Source: Halichondria panicea
Lineage: Eukaryota > Porifera > Demospongiae > Suberitida > Halichondriidae
Assembly: GCF_963675165.1 (NCBI RefSeq)
Contig: NC_087390.1
Coordinates: 6,230,319 to 6,294,318 of the forward strand
Length of the DNA: 64,000 bases
Direction: 5' to 3'
In this document: in pieces, positions 56,701-64,000 of the stretch
Position numbering within the stretch: the first letter of the stretch is position 1
Layout: each line of letters begins with the position of its first letter
Program-made: the position numbers and the translations under genes
The notes under the pieces: generated by a model
Seen by the model: the letters and a program-made list of their open reading frames with translations, nothing else
Databases searched by the model: none
What the model was told of the DNA's origin: nothing

Positions 56701-59700
56701 AAGTTAGCGAAAGTGGAAGTGGCATAAAATCTCTTAGCTTGAGAACCCGTAGAAAACAGGTTTCCAAACCCCACCCCTCCGAAGCCGCTGCCGTGATGTT
56801 AACTACTCAAGCAGGAAAAATGTTGAAATTACCTCAGGAAAAATCGCTATCAAAATTGCATAATTTACGAGGAGATGTTGTTCCGCATATGAGGACGAAG
56901 TGTTTGGAGGGTTCTAGTACCGCAACTACTTCACTGTCTCCAATTGAAGAAATGCCGCAAGAAAATTTGAAATCATCCGAATCTAGTGACACTATGAAGG
57001 AAGGCTGTGAGGTCGTTATGTTGAATATTGTAAAGATTAACAAGATGACTGCTATCAAAGAAACTGAATCAGTTCCTGAAAATGTGGAATCAAATTCTCA
57101 ACAAATTACCGAAAACTTTGATATTGATACGACCCCATTGAAGAACGCCCACCCTACTTACATCCCCACACCCGTCACAGACTCTTACACCTCCACAGCC
57201 TCCCATACCCTTACACTTGTCACAGCCTCCCACACCCCCACACCTATCACAGCCTCCCACACCTCCACACACAGCACAGAAGGACGACCAATCGGGGCTC
57301 CGACAGATATTGGATTTCAAACATACAGTCGAGATAGCGATGGGAAGATTGTGTGTACTGGAAATGTGCAGAAGACAAAATCAGATTCTCTGAACAAGTC
57401 TAAAAATGTGAGACGAGAGGGGGATTTCCCTGGAGATGGGGATTTCCCTGGTAGACAAATATTTGGGACATGTCTGCTAAATTCTTCGCATGTAAAAACA
57501 GATAATAGCAAAGGTTCTAATTTAGACAATGCCGTTACGGGTGTTGTTGACATGGCAACGAACTCTGAACCTAATATCAAGAACAGTACCGAGAAAGTTT
57601 TGGCAGAAAACACTGCCGTTGCTATCGGTGGTAACGAGCAGCAGAAATTAGAGGCTTCAAAGAAGAAAATTACTGATGACAGGGACAAAGTGGCACCTCC
57701 CCCTAGTGACCCTCCTAGCAACGATGGTAATGGAGTGGAGGTCGACAATGACGACATGACTACAGTTGAGGATACGCAAATGGAGGTAGAAAATAACGAA
57801 GAAAAGTTGGAGGAAACGAACGTTGAAAAGATGCAAGTGCAGAATGATGAATTGGAGGCTACAAATGATGACAAAAGAACGGCTGAGGACACTAGTACTG
57901 AGGCAACAAATGACGAGAAGACGCAAAAGGAGGTCAGAAAGGACGAGTGTGAGGACTTAGAGGATCCTTTACAAGTGGTAAAGGATAAACTGTTAGCCAC
58001 GCCCACTCATCAGCGGACTGTTGTAGCCACGCCCACTCATCAACGGACTGTTGTTGCCACGCCCATTCATCAACGGATAGTTGTTGCCACACCCATTCAT
58101 CAAAGTGAAGTTGAAGCCACACCCACTCATCGACGGTCCTCAGATCCGGCTGGAATACTGAAACACATCAGTCAGTTTGATACGCCCTCCACAGCCAAGG
58201 TGAGGGGTGTGGTCTATAATCAGCCGTTTTGGTAGCTATCTTTGAGAATTGTGTTCAGATTGTCCAATTTCAAAACTGATTGATAGCTCCCTTCCAATGA
58301 TGTGTTTAGATACAAGTTCGGTGATTGTTCAAAATCCATCCATTTAATTAACAAAACCAAAGGCCTTGCAGTTGTTTTTTCAGCCGTTTTGACAGTTATC
58401 TTTGAGAGACTGTAAATGAGTGTTCAGATTGTGTATGACGAGCTCTGTAGCTCTAAGTCTGTTTTTAGACTGTCTGAGATTGCATCTGGTGTGCATTCTT
58501 ATACTGTAATTGTAGTTGGCCTTCTTCAATGGTGGCCATGACGAGCAAGGAACTCCATTTGTACTGTAGCTAGCTAACTCACTTTTGATGGCTGTCTTTG
58601 TTTGATATAGCATTTGTGATATTGTTTTAGTTTTTTTACACGTAGATTTGCATTGATCTGATTGGTCGCTACAGAGTGAGAGGCGTGTCCAGTTTGGAGG
58701 GACAACAGTTCACGTTCCAGCCAGCAAAGAGGTCAAGACTCCGAGCCATGGTGGGTGTGATCAGTAGGGTCATAGGTCATGTGTGGGGTCATTTAGTGTA
58801 CACCAGGAGTGTATGAACTCCTGTGTACACTTTAGTCACGAATTATTATCCATTCCTTTGCACAATTTGATCACCCCTACACACACACACACACCTTACC
58901 CACCCACTCCACACACACAGCTCGTGCAGCTCGAGCGCCCCAGGCTGTATTCTCCTCTAGACGAACACTGCTAACGCTACTCACACCGCCACACAACAAA
59001 ATGATCACTGTACCTAAAGTAAGCACATCAATGGATGCATGTTTTTTATTGTACTAAAATCGTACGGTACAATTTCTACTTTTTTCACTCGTGTCATTCT
59101 TTGCAGCCTCCTGTGACTCCGTCCCTTGGGTCATGTGATCTGGTATACCCGTCACTGACCGAGTGCCCCTCCCCCATCGAGCAGATATTACCCTCCCTGT
59201 CAGCCAGCAAGTCGTACGTTGTCTTGTCAGTAAATATACTGAGTTAGCCTCGGTCCCAGGCCAATTTTTCTTAAAACTGAAAAATGAAATTTAGTACTAA
59301 GCAGTGTTTACTACTCGTCCCCTCACACCTCACACACCTCACACCTCAAACACCTCACACCTCACACACCCACACAGCACACACGGTCTGGTGCAGCTGG
59401 TACGTGCTCGGAACATCACAACTGTTGGCAACATCTCATCTCTCACGGAGCAGCAGGCACAGACACTACCAATCAAGAGTCCAAAGGTCATCAACCTCCG
59501 GAACGCCCTACGATCGTTTGAGCAAAATCTGGTATAAATAATTATAATTGTCATTATTTTAATCATGTTTTCTCTCTCTATGTGCAGGGGTCAAAGCGCA
59601 AGTCATCGACTTCCGATGCTGACTCAACAATACTTCCTCCCACAAAGGTTGCCAAGACGACTACTGAACCTGAGACAAACTCTGACCCCTTGGCGACCTC

Positions 59701-60610
59701 TAAGGAAACTACTGATGTATTGAACTCTAAAAATGTTTTTGAAGATCCCGAGAATATTATTCCGAATACTCCTGAACCAACCTTCAACCTATCCACACCC
59801 GATAGCGAGCTGGTTGCCATGGGAGACGACAAGCCACACCCACCCAGCGAAGACTTGGATATGACCCCTGACCTTCTACCATCCGTTGAACAGGCAGCTA
59901 ATAACATGCCATTAATGAAAGTTACCGAACATGATCAAACATCCACTGAACTTAATGCCGCTACAGAAACAGCTTCTTTACAGTCTTCGATATTACACGA
60001 TCATTTATACTGCTCCCAACCTTCCGCTACTACCAATACAAGCAATAGAGGGTCACATGACACAGGCAGTGAATCACATGACATGGAAAGCGTGTCACAT
60101 GACACAGGCAGTGGATCACATGACACGGGCAGTGGATTACATGACATGGGCAGCGGATCTATCGTAGAACCTGTAAATAGAGACAAACTTCGTATGGGAT
60201 CAATTGATCACACTTATTGTAGAGCAGATGTGGCTCCAGTTAGCCAAGAATTGTTCTCCGAAGCTGACCACACCTCCACTGAGCAGCAGCAACACGCCTC
60301 CCCACAGGTTCCCATGGATACCAGCAACCAATCTATTCAAGAGGCGCAATCATCAGCGGACACCTCTAAAACCAAACAATCTAGTATTTTAATTGAGGAT
60401 CAATTGTCAACGGAAACGAGCGATTCTGTTGTTGAATACAAAGAGCCGATAAAGGATGTAGCTGCAATGAGTGAATCTGATTGGACGCTGCTTGGAGAAC
60501 TACTGTCAAGAGGAGCAAACAATTGTCATAATCTGAGCCGCGAGAAAATACAATTTTTCTTCAAGAAATCGAATCGATTTTCTAAAACACTTTTTACGCA
60601 CAAAACTTAG
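42237..60610 (+). CDS. RIF1: RIF1, replication-timing and DSB-repair factor
   Basis: Nuclear HEAT-repeat protein that recruits PP1 to reverse DDK phosphorylation of MCM. Twenty-nine exons: 42237-42328, 42630-42711, 42796-42913, 43449-43641, 44094-44184, 44268-44534, 45161-45299, 45403-45452, 45522-45629, 46378-46584, 46642-46746, 47571-47697, 50482-50601, 50654-50725, 50782-50998, 51129-51324, 51698-51799, 52283-52785, 53330-53521, 53786-53948, 54336-54581, 54883-55044, 55744-55880, 56009-58199, 58675-58750, 58921-59018, 59107-59213, 59378-59531, 59588-60610. They total 2,445 aa (human about 2,470). The N-terminal HEAT array includes [14 protein letters not shown] and [12 protein letters not shown]1 motifs are GILK (1945-1948) and RVQF (1964-1967). 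The C-terminal CII domain has [16 protein letters not shown] and LPIKSPKV. Exon 24 is a 2.2-kb disordered, repeat-rich exon. Confidence 0.95.
42436..42538. repeat. Single reversed satellite F unit
   Basis: Reverse complement of the unit: AGCCAGGTTAATGGGCCCCA, AAGTCTCTCCATAGCATGTG, GTTAGCAGGCCACCCTCTAT. It lies in RIF1 intron 1. Confidence 0.85.
43192..43318. repeat. Foldback element K
   Basis: AAAATCTGCTTC...TTTCTTTGGTACCTCCAA is inverted as TTGGAGGTACCAAAGAAAGA...GAAGCAGATTTT. It lies in RIF1 intron 3, directly followed by a family A half-element (about 43326-43395). Confidence 0.75.
43703..43986. repeat. Foldback element L
   Basis: CATAACTTGAGTACCGTTGA then GATTTTCTGAAAGCTTAGAA, AGAGACCTTTCAAATGATG are inverted at the right (CATAATTTGAAAGGTCTCTT, TCTAAGCTTTCAGAAAATCA, GAATTCAAGTTATGG). 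It lies in RIF1 intron 4. Confidence 0.85.
44670..44812. repeat. Family C repeat
   Basis: Full-length copy: GATCTGAGCATATCATGTGA, GCCTTGTCTAGAGCTACAGA, GTTATGACCTCCCGAAAGTA. It lies in RIF1 intron 6, sense orientation. Confidence 0.85.
44903..45127. repeat. Inverted-repeat element, family A (copy A6)
   Basis: TACCGTATAGCGCGAAATTT at the left, and TCGAAAATTAGCGCTATACAGTA-type end at the right. This variant has AGCGCGAAATT instead of AGCGGGTAATT. It lies in RIF1 intron 6. Confidence 0.75.
45690..45900. repeat. Family C repeat, truncated by element M
   Basis: Family C core followed by a second TTGAAGTTATGACCTCCCGA AAGTAGCTTA, after which element M begins. It lies in RIF1 intron 9. Confidence 0.75.
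45906..46323. repeat. Inverted-repeat element M
   Basis: TTGTGACAGGCTCTGGGAAA ACAGACCAATTGG at the left and the inverse CCAATTGGTCTGTTTTCCCA GAGAGAGCCTGTCACAA at the right, enclosing about 350 bp without coding capacity. It lies in RIF1 intron 9, 54 bp before exon 10. Confidence 0.85.
46975..47160. repeat. Family D element (decayed)
   Basis: GGGATGTGCCTACACTAGTG, GGTGGTACTAACCACCTCTA and a right end CTCTGGGCACGTGC. It lies in RIF1 intron 11. Confidence 0.7.
47354..47526. repeat. Family A element (copy A7, decayed left end)
   Basis: The right end CGAAAATTACCCGCTATACAGTA is clear. The left half (CGGTTATCTCTGTATGGTGG) is diverged. It lies in RIF1 intron 11. Confidence 0.6.
47729..48101. repeat. 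Satellite F array in RIF1 intron 12 (5 units)
   Basis: Five direct units of about 75 bp, the same sequence as the DBF4 array. Here all complete units keep the long form with TGCTAACACAGGT, and most carry TTCAAACACATG instead of TCCAAACACATG. Confidence 0.9.
48110..48385. repeat. Direct duplication in RIF1 intron 12
   Basis: GACAGTCTTCAGTGTTGGAA then GTCCCAGGGGTA and CACACGTA...GTATAATGTT.CACACCTTTG occur twice (about 48115-48225 and 48226-48381). The second copy has an insertion of about 45 bp. Confidence 0.8.
48387..48579. repeat. Inverted-repeat element, family B (copy B4)
   Basis: Best-preserved member: TACCGTATTACTAGAATATT at the left and the inverse TGTATTACTAGAATGTTTTG at the right, with TTGCGTTCTGGCAAGGATCA inside. 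It lies in RIF1 intron 12, just downstream of the nested gene's stop. Confidence 0.85.
48674..49701 (-). CDS. Type II membrane glycoprotein nested in RIF1 intron 12
   Basis: Exons 49701-48985 and 48895-48674 give 312 aa, with a GT-AG intron in phase 0. A cytosolic tail of about 75 residues ([16 protein letters not shown]...) ends in KKTKCC. It is followed by one strongly hydrophobic segment ([20 protein letters not shown], residues about 82-103). The presumed ectodomain starts with a coiled-coil-like stretch ([20 protein letters not shown]). It carries about eight N-x-S/T sites and about ten Cys, ending in [15 protein letters not shown]. This architecture (type II, stalk, Cys-rich head) resembles cell-surface receptors or ligands, but I recognise no family. 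It is transcribed antisense to RIF1 and lies wholly inside one intron. An upstream in-frame TTG exists, but ATG 49701 is preferred. Confidence 0.72.
50110..50480. repeat. (CA)n/(C)n/CTCTCA complex microsatellite
   Basis: About 370 bp of CA blocks separated by CTCTCACTCCCCC, repeated at irregular 25-45 bp spacing. It ends in CACACACAG, the acceptor of RIF1 exon 13. Confidence 0.9.
51000..51090. repeat. Family C repeat (partial) at RIF1 exon 15 donor
   Basis: Starts within two bases of the exon 15 donor (AG/GTTAGCTACAGAGTGCATCT) and continues GTGAAGTTATGACCTCCCGA. The donor context itself may derive from the repeat (TAGAGCTACAGAATGCATCT elsewhere). Confidence 0.7.
51862..52007. repeat. Family B element (degenerate)
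   Basis: GCCGTATTTAAGT at the left, TTGCAATCGCAAGGATGATG and CAAAGCCATTAGCGCTCACA inside. It lies in RIF1 intron 17. Confidence 0.5.
52085..52238. repeat. Inverted-repeat element, family A (copy A3)
   Basis: TACCATATAGAGGGTATATT at the left and the inverted TACCGTATAGCGGGTATATT at the right; 154 bp. It lies in RIF1 intron 17, ending 45 bp before exon 18. Confidence 0.85.
52852..53130. repeat. Family E element (copy E2) in RIF1 intron 18
   Basis: A foldback head (GTTTAGGAAGTTTCTACATG ... inverse ending AAACAGTGTCTAA) followed by a unique tail with AGCCAATCAGATT twice and CATGATCTAA at the end. It is the inverse of 55092-55380. Confidence 0.85.
53140..53266. repeat. Family A fragment in RIF1 intron 18
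   Basis: TATAGCGGGTAATTTTTGTT at the left and AATAACTTGCTATACTGTA at the right; both ends are decayed. Confidence 0.55.
53531..53640. repeat. (CA)n microsatellite, RIF1 intron 19
   Basis: A CA tract immediately after the exon 19 donor. A second tract at 53719-53785 ends at the acceptor of exon 20, so both ends of this intron are CA repeat. Confidence 0.9.
53990..54310. repeat. Family N repeat
   Basis: CAGACCTGTTTTCGTAGCTA, ATTTATTTCGTGCCCAAATT, AAAAAAAGCGTGGGCTATAA and CCATAACTTGTGTTGCGAGC, partly in two direct copies. It lies in RIF1 intron 20. A close copy is at 63338-63515 in spartin, and decayed relatives lie near 30290 and 58230-58420. Confidence 0.75.
54589..54823. repeat. Family A element (copy A5)
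   Basis: ATCGTATAGCTAGCGGGTAT at the left, and TAATTATACCCGCTATGCGG at the right. It lies in RIF1 intron 21. Confidence 0.7.
55092..55380. repeat. Family E element (copy E3) in RIF1 intron 22
   Basis: About 289 bp, reverse orientation of 52852-53130: starts TTAGATCATGTTTGCCATAA, has AATCTGATTGGCTAAATACT, and ends with the foldback AAACAGTGTCTAAC. Confidence 0.85.
56106..58136 (+). repeat. Coding tandem repeats in RIF1 exon 24
   Basis: Three in-frame sets. (1) 56124-56280: about four [13 protein letters not shown]-type 13-residue units. (2) 56350-56640: two units of about 39 residues with [20 protein letters not shown] and [15 protein letters not shown]. (3) 57998-58135: five decapeptides of the form [10 protein letters not shown] just before the PP1 motif. 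A further HTPT/HTST set lies near 57195-57275. All are in the disordered middle of the protein. Confidence 0.85.
60049..60160 (+). repeat. SHDTGS hexapeptide repeat in RIF1 exon 29
   Basis: Six-residue units SHDxxS repeated five to six times. They are encoded by TCACATGACA-containing 18-21 bp DNA repeats, each with the near-palindrome TCACATGA. An analogous SRDxRGG octad repeat in exon 22 (54910-54995) is built on TCACGTGA. Confidence 0.85.
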
Positions 60611-61002
60611 TGCAAATGATTGTGTACGTTGCCCCTAGTTACCATCGCCCGTTCCTTGTATATAATTATGTATGATTATACTTTTTATTTGTGCACAATT
60701 TATACAATATAGACAACGTACTTCATCTTGTTCAATGTTTGTATTAGAACTTGATTAACAGTAATTATAATTATAATTATATACTTATTATAATCGAGTG
60801 AAGTGTTTTCAAATTTCTAAGGGAATAATAAGTATAAAATTATATATTAATTTATCATCACGTACAGTAACAAATTAAAATTTAAGCAGAAAGTATAACT
60901 AATTAGCGCATGACATGATTATTATAATGTACAGTAAATAAATAATTATGTACAGCAGATAATTAGATCAATTAATTAATTATATATCACATACATAATG
61001 AA
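60611..61002. other. Convergent 3' interval, RIF1 / RCC1-like
   Basis: A very AT-rich 392 bp between the two stop codons (long TTATAATTATAATTA runs), with polyadenylation-like hexamers on both strands. No gene was seen. Confidence 0.6.
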
Positions 61003-62157
61003 TTATATATCACAGCTCAGAGCGGCAGTATGATAGTAGGAGCAATCCACAGCTATACAGTTGCTAGGCAACCCCTCCACTCGTCTCGGCACATCACTAC
61101 GAAACAAATAACGATGACCTTTGGCCTCCGGGTGGCCTAGACGCCCGTCACTGCCACACCCCCAAGTGAACACGCCCCCCTCACGGGTCACAGCCGCACT
61201 ATGGATACCTCCACACACCACACTTATCACACACTCTCCTCCAAAACTGGACGGGTTGATCTTAGTCGGCAACTCTTTGCTCTCCTGACTTCCTAGTCCC
61301 AGTTTCCCCTTGTAACCATCGCCCCACGAATAGATGTGACCATCTATCGTACAAGCTAGTGTGTGGGCGTGTCTTTCTCCCAATGAACAACTGGCTTTTG
61401 CGATAGCAATTCCGTCCAATCCGGTCACATGACTGAGTTTATTTCGGTCTGATTTTCCACCCAATCCAAGCGCTCCGTCCGCCCCTCTTCCGGCCATTAA
61501 TAGCATTCCATCACTGGTAACCACAGCAACGTGCGAGTAGCCACAGCCGACGAATGAGATTGCATTGCCACCGGGAATGTCTATTTTCGTAGGAGATGTT
61601 CGCTCAAGTGTATCACCATGTCCCAGTACGCCATGAGCTCCTGTTCCCCACGACCAACAAGAACCATCTGAAGCGATTGCATACGTATAGTTGTAACCAC
61701 AAGCAACCTGGTTGAATCGAACTCCGCACTCTATCGGCACTTGAACAGGGACAGTCTCAAAAGGGGAGGCTTCTTTAATCATCCCCAGGACATTGTGGGA
61801 TCGATTATAGCCCCAGGCATACAGTTGTCCTTCTGAAGTGATACAAGCAGCGTGCCAGAAACCAGCAGACACTTGCACCGGTGTGTCCCGCAGGACTAAT
61901 TCCGTGGGGTGGGTGTGGTCTTCTTCTGATCCCGTGCCTAATCGACCGTGTTTTCCCCATCCACAGGCAAAAATTTGTCGTTTTTTCGTCCCATCTTTGG
62001 CCTCTATTTCACATAGTAACAGAGTGAAGTGAGCACCACATGAGATTTGGAGGGGGGAGGATTTAGGGAGTTTTACGAATTGTGGTGTTTCGGCTGAAGC
62101 TGTTAGTCCATTGCCAAGTTGTCCGTACTTGCCAAAGCCCCAGCTATACACGGCCAT
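61003..62157 (-). CDS. RCC1-repeat beta-propeller protein (intronless)
   Basis: A single 384-aa exon made almost wholly of seven RCC1 repeats: [90 protein letters not shown] and [15 protein letters not shown]. Each follows the pattern xxxWGxGxxGxLG, and the segments between them carry the usual CG..HT.A/S motifs. Seven blades are a full RCC1 propeller. RCC1 proteins include a Ran exchange factor and many adaptor proteins. There is no nuclear-import tail or second domain to choose, so the role is unassigned. It lacks introns, unlike neighbouring genes. It diverges from spartin with 331 bp between the starts. Confidence 0.9.
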   Translation of the reverse strand: MAVYSWGFGKYGQLGNGLTASAETPQFVKLPKSSPLQISCGAHFTLLLCEIEAKDGTKKRQIFACGWGKHGRLGTGSEEDHTHPTELVLRDTPVQVSAGFWHAACITSEGQLYAWGYNRSHNVLGMIKEASPFETVPVQVPIECGVRFNQVACGYNYTYAIASDGSCWSWGTGAHGVLGHGDTLERTSPTKIDIPGGNAISFVGCGYSHVAVVTSDGMLLMAGRGADGALGLGGKSDRNKLSHVTGLDGIAIAKASCSLGERHAHTLACTIDGHIYSWGDGYKGKLGLGSQESKELPTKINPSSFGGECVISVVCGGIHSAAVTREGGVFTWGCGSDGRLGHPEAKGHRYLFRSDVPRRVEGLPSNCIAVDCSYYHTAALSCDI

Positions 62158-62180
62158 CTGTGGGTGTGTGTGTGTGTGGA

Positions 62181-62216
<36 letters not shown>

Positions 62217-62236
62217 TGTGTGTGTGAGGGTGTGTG

Positions 62237-62268
<32 letters not shown>

Positions 62269-62488
62269 GTGTGTGTGTGTGTGAGGGTGTGTGTGGTGTG
62301 TGTGTGTACCTATAAAGTATTAACTAGTCTAAAAAAGTCTATAGAGAAAGTATACACAGACTCCACACAATAGAGCAACTCACCTACAACTTCAATTTTT
62401 GCTGCAGAGGTAGCCCCTCCCCCCTTTTAAACAAAGTAAACAAACCACTGGATTGATTAAATAGCACCTGACTTGCCCCAGAGAAGTA
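62158..62488. promoter_or_regulatory. Bidirectional promoter, RCC1-like / spartin, with (TG)n
   Basis: 331 bp between divergent start codons. The half next to the RCC1-like ATG is a (TG)n tract (62160-62308) with GAGGG interruptions. The rest has no recognisable box. It is not known whether the microsatellite is in the 5'UTR or the promoter. Confidence 0.5.
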
Positions 62489-64000
62489 ATGGCGACCTTA
62501 CAAGCAGAGCGACCGTCCACTACACGCCATCCTCCCAGACCCAGTGCTCCTCCCAGAGCTGCCGTTAGTGTAACAGAAGTATCCACTGAAGAACTGATAG
62601 CAACCAGACTAGCCCTGGGCCAGAGCTACTTCGATAAAGCCAAGCAGTGAGTTACATACAATCGTATCATACGTGTAGTACCACTGATACAATGTACACA
62701 CTACAAGGAAGTATCTTACATGTAGCTATTACGATGTACAGGAGTACTCCTGCGATTGATATACCATAATTTATATGATAAAAAAAAGATAAAAAAAAAC
62801 TACGTGTACGTATATGATTTAAGTAATTGACCCCACCCCCACCCCTCCCCCCAGATACATAGCGGATGCGCTTGGTGAGGATGAGAGTGGTTGTAGAATG
62901 GAGGCGCTGGACTTGTACAACAAGAGCCTCACTTATCTACGGTCGGGTGTGGCCAGTCTCAGGACCAGTCTCGGAGATAGTCTCACCACAATGGCCCTCA
63001 ACGAACTCAAGGGAAAGATGGAGAGGTGTGTGTGTGGTGTGGGCGGTGTGTGTGGGTGGTGTGTGTGGGTGTGAGTTCTAGCAATTTCTTCATTTAATGT
63101 TCTGTGTGTATACACTCCACATACACAGAATGAAGAATTCAATAAAATCACGGATGGAAGTACTTTTGGAACAGGAGATTGAGGAGAGAGCGCAAACCAA
63201 AGCCAGCGCTGTAACCACCCAAACTGGTCAAACCGGTCAGACGAGTACAACTGCCGAGGCTAGCGGCAGTAGGGAGGAAACAAAGGCCGACATGTTGTTC
63301 AACACTGACAATGGTAACTAACACAGAAAGCTACGACCATGCAATGAGTAGCACTTTGATAGGTTAACAATATGGTGTGCTTAGATCAGTAATTTATTTC
63401 GTGCCCATTTACTGAAAAAAAGCGTGGGCTATAAGTGGGCGCTTTTTCCAAATCAGGCCTGTTTTCATAGCTATGTTTGAGAGGCCATAACTTGTGTTGC
63501 GAGTGTCTTTAGGTACTCATCTTGCACACACACCCTCACAGGTATAGCCCTATTTGAAGTGGACAGTCGTGATCATGTGAGACGGTACGAGGACGCAGAT
63601 GCTCTGAGTGTGTTCAAGTACCGAGAGAAGATTGAGGGACAGCCCCCTGCATTCCTGCAATGTGGGGGGTTCGTGTACCCCCTGGTGAGAGGGAAATCCC
63701 CCATCCTCAAGTCTGGGGAGAGGATGTACATGTTCCCTGAGCTGAGAGGAGAAGGTGAGTACTGTACTCCAGTACTGTACCTACATGTATATATACCACA
63801 CGGTACTGTTGGTGTTACAGTACTAGCTTTGTGTAGCTACGTGAGTGGTTGTTGGTTAGAGGTATGTGTGCCTCGAGGCGTAGCTAAAAGTAACTGTGTT
63901 GTATACTGTAGCAAGCTAAGTGGCTTGGCACTGAGTGTTGACTATAGCTAACTAATTAAGGGCCCAGTTTGCAACACTTATGAGTAGTTTTGTGTGTGCT
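62489..64000 (+). CDS. SPART: Spartin (5' part)
   Basis: Lipid-droplet and endosome adaptor, defective in Troyer syndrome in humans. Exons in the window: 62489-62646, 62855-63025, 63129-63313 and 63542-63754; the gene continues past the right edge. Exons 1-3 encode an N-terminal MIT domain (ELIATRLALGQSYFDKAKQ, then ALDLYNKSLTYLRSG, KMERMKNSIKSRMEVL), which binds ESCRT-III tails in the family. A Gln/Thr-rich linker follows. Exon 4 starts the conserved middle region: PPAFLQCGGFVYPLVRGKSP then ILKSG and MYMFPE. These align in order with vertebrate spartin. The intron before exon 4 contains a family N repeat. The C-terminal senescence-type domain is not in the window. Confidence 0.9.
63338..63515. 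repeat. Family N repeat in spartin intron 3
   Basis: Near-identical to 54060-54245: GTAGCACTTTGATAGGTTAA, AATATGGTGTGCTTAGATCA, AAGCGTGGGCTATAAGTGGG. It ends 26 bp before the exon 4 acceptor. Confidence 0.85.

Noticed and set aside
55997-58006. Long minus-strand open frames opposite RIF1 exon 24
   Set aside because: Mirror frames of low-complexity Thr/Ser/Val-rich coding repeats. RIF1 is supported by splice phases and homology.
59578-59907. Minus-strand frame of 109 codons
   Set aside because: Antisense to RIF1 exon 29, whose frame continues from the conserved CII exon.
1-64000. tRNA, rRNA or transposase genes
   Set aside because: No cloverleaf, rRNA-like or transposase-like segment could be recognised by reading. 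All mobile-looking elements are short and non-coding.

Overview
This window is nuclear DNA from an animal, most likely a demosponge. That is an inference: the gene set is metazoan (boule, spartin, TMTC, a RIF1 with C-terminal PP1-docking motifs, a chondroitin-synthase-type glycosyltransferase), the genes are compact with many short GT-AG introns, the DNA is AT-rich, and it is dense in (CA)n/(TG)n microsatellites and short inverted-repeat elements. No operons, ribosome-binding sites, CRISPR arrays, rRNA or tRNA genes are apparent. All multi-exon models were assembled by hand from GT-AG sites. Each complete model closes in frame with consistent phases.

Layout. 1-2172 (-): 5' part of ATP5F1B (mitochondrial ATP synthase beta), head-to-head with DBF4 (2492-6382, +) across a 319-bp promoter holding a perfect NRF-1-type palindrome. 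6976-10205 (+): chondroitin sulfate synthase/polymerizing-factor family. 10494-13877 (+): small membrane-anchored ankyrin-repeat protein whose transmembrane exon is preceded by a 13-unit, 75-bp array of copies of itself. 14407-15958 (-): small secreted Cys-rich protein. 16212-16637 (+): doubtful ORF. 17242-17805 (+): 90-aa RIIa-type docking protein with a second NRF-1-type site upstream. 18302-21171 (+): boule. 21475-22473 (-): intronless membrane protein with an HNH-like Cys/His motif. 22822-27048 (-): ERp72/PDIA4-like disulfide isomerase ending KDEL. 29723-37013 (+): TMTC-family O-mannosyltransferase. 38603-41585 (+): secreted CUB-like protein. 42237-60610 (+): a complete 29-exon RIF1 (2,445 aa), with a two-exon membrane-protein gene nested antisense in intron 12 (48674-49701). 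61003-62157 (-): intronless RCC1-repeat protein. 62489-64000 (+): 5' half of spartin.

Functional themes. DBF4 (activator of Cdc7 kinase) and RIF1 (targets PP1 to reverse Cdc7 phosphorylation) are antagonists in replication-origin control and lie about 36 kb apart. PDIA4-like, TMTC and the chondroitin synthase act in the secretory pathway. Introns carry at least eight families of short inverted-repeat or tandem elements. Three of them share a TACCGTA terminus, and no transposase was seen. Sense-strand (CA)n tracts repeatedly run straight into 3' splice sites. An inverted pair of ~275-bp elements brackets RIF1 exons 19-22.
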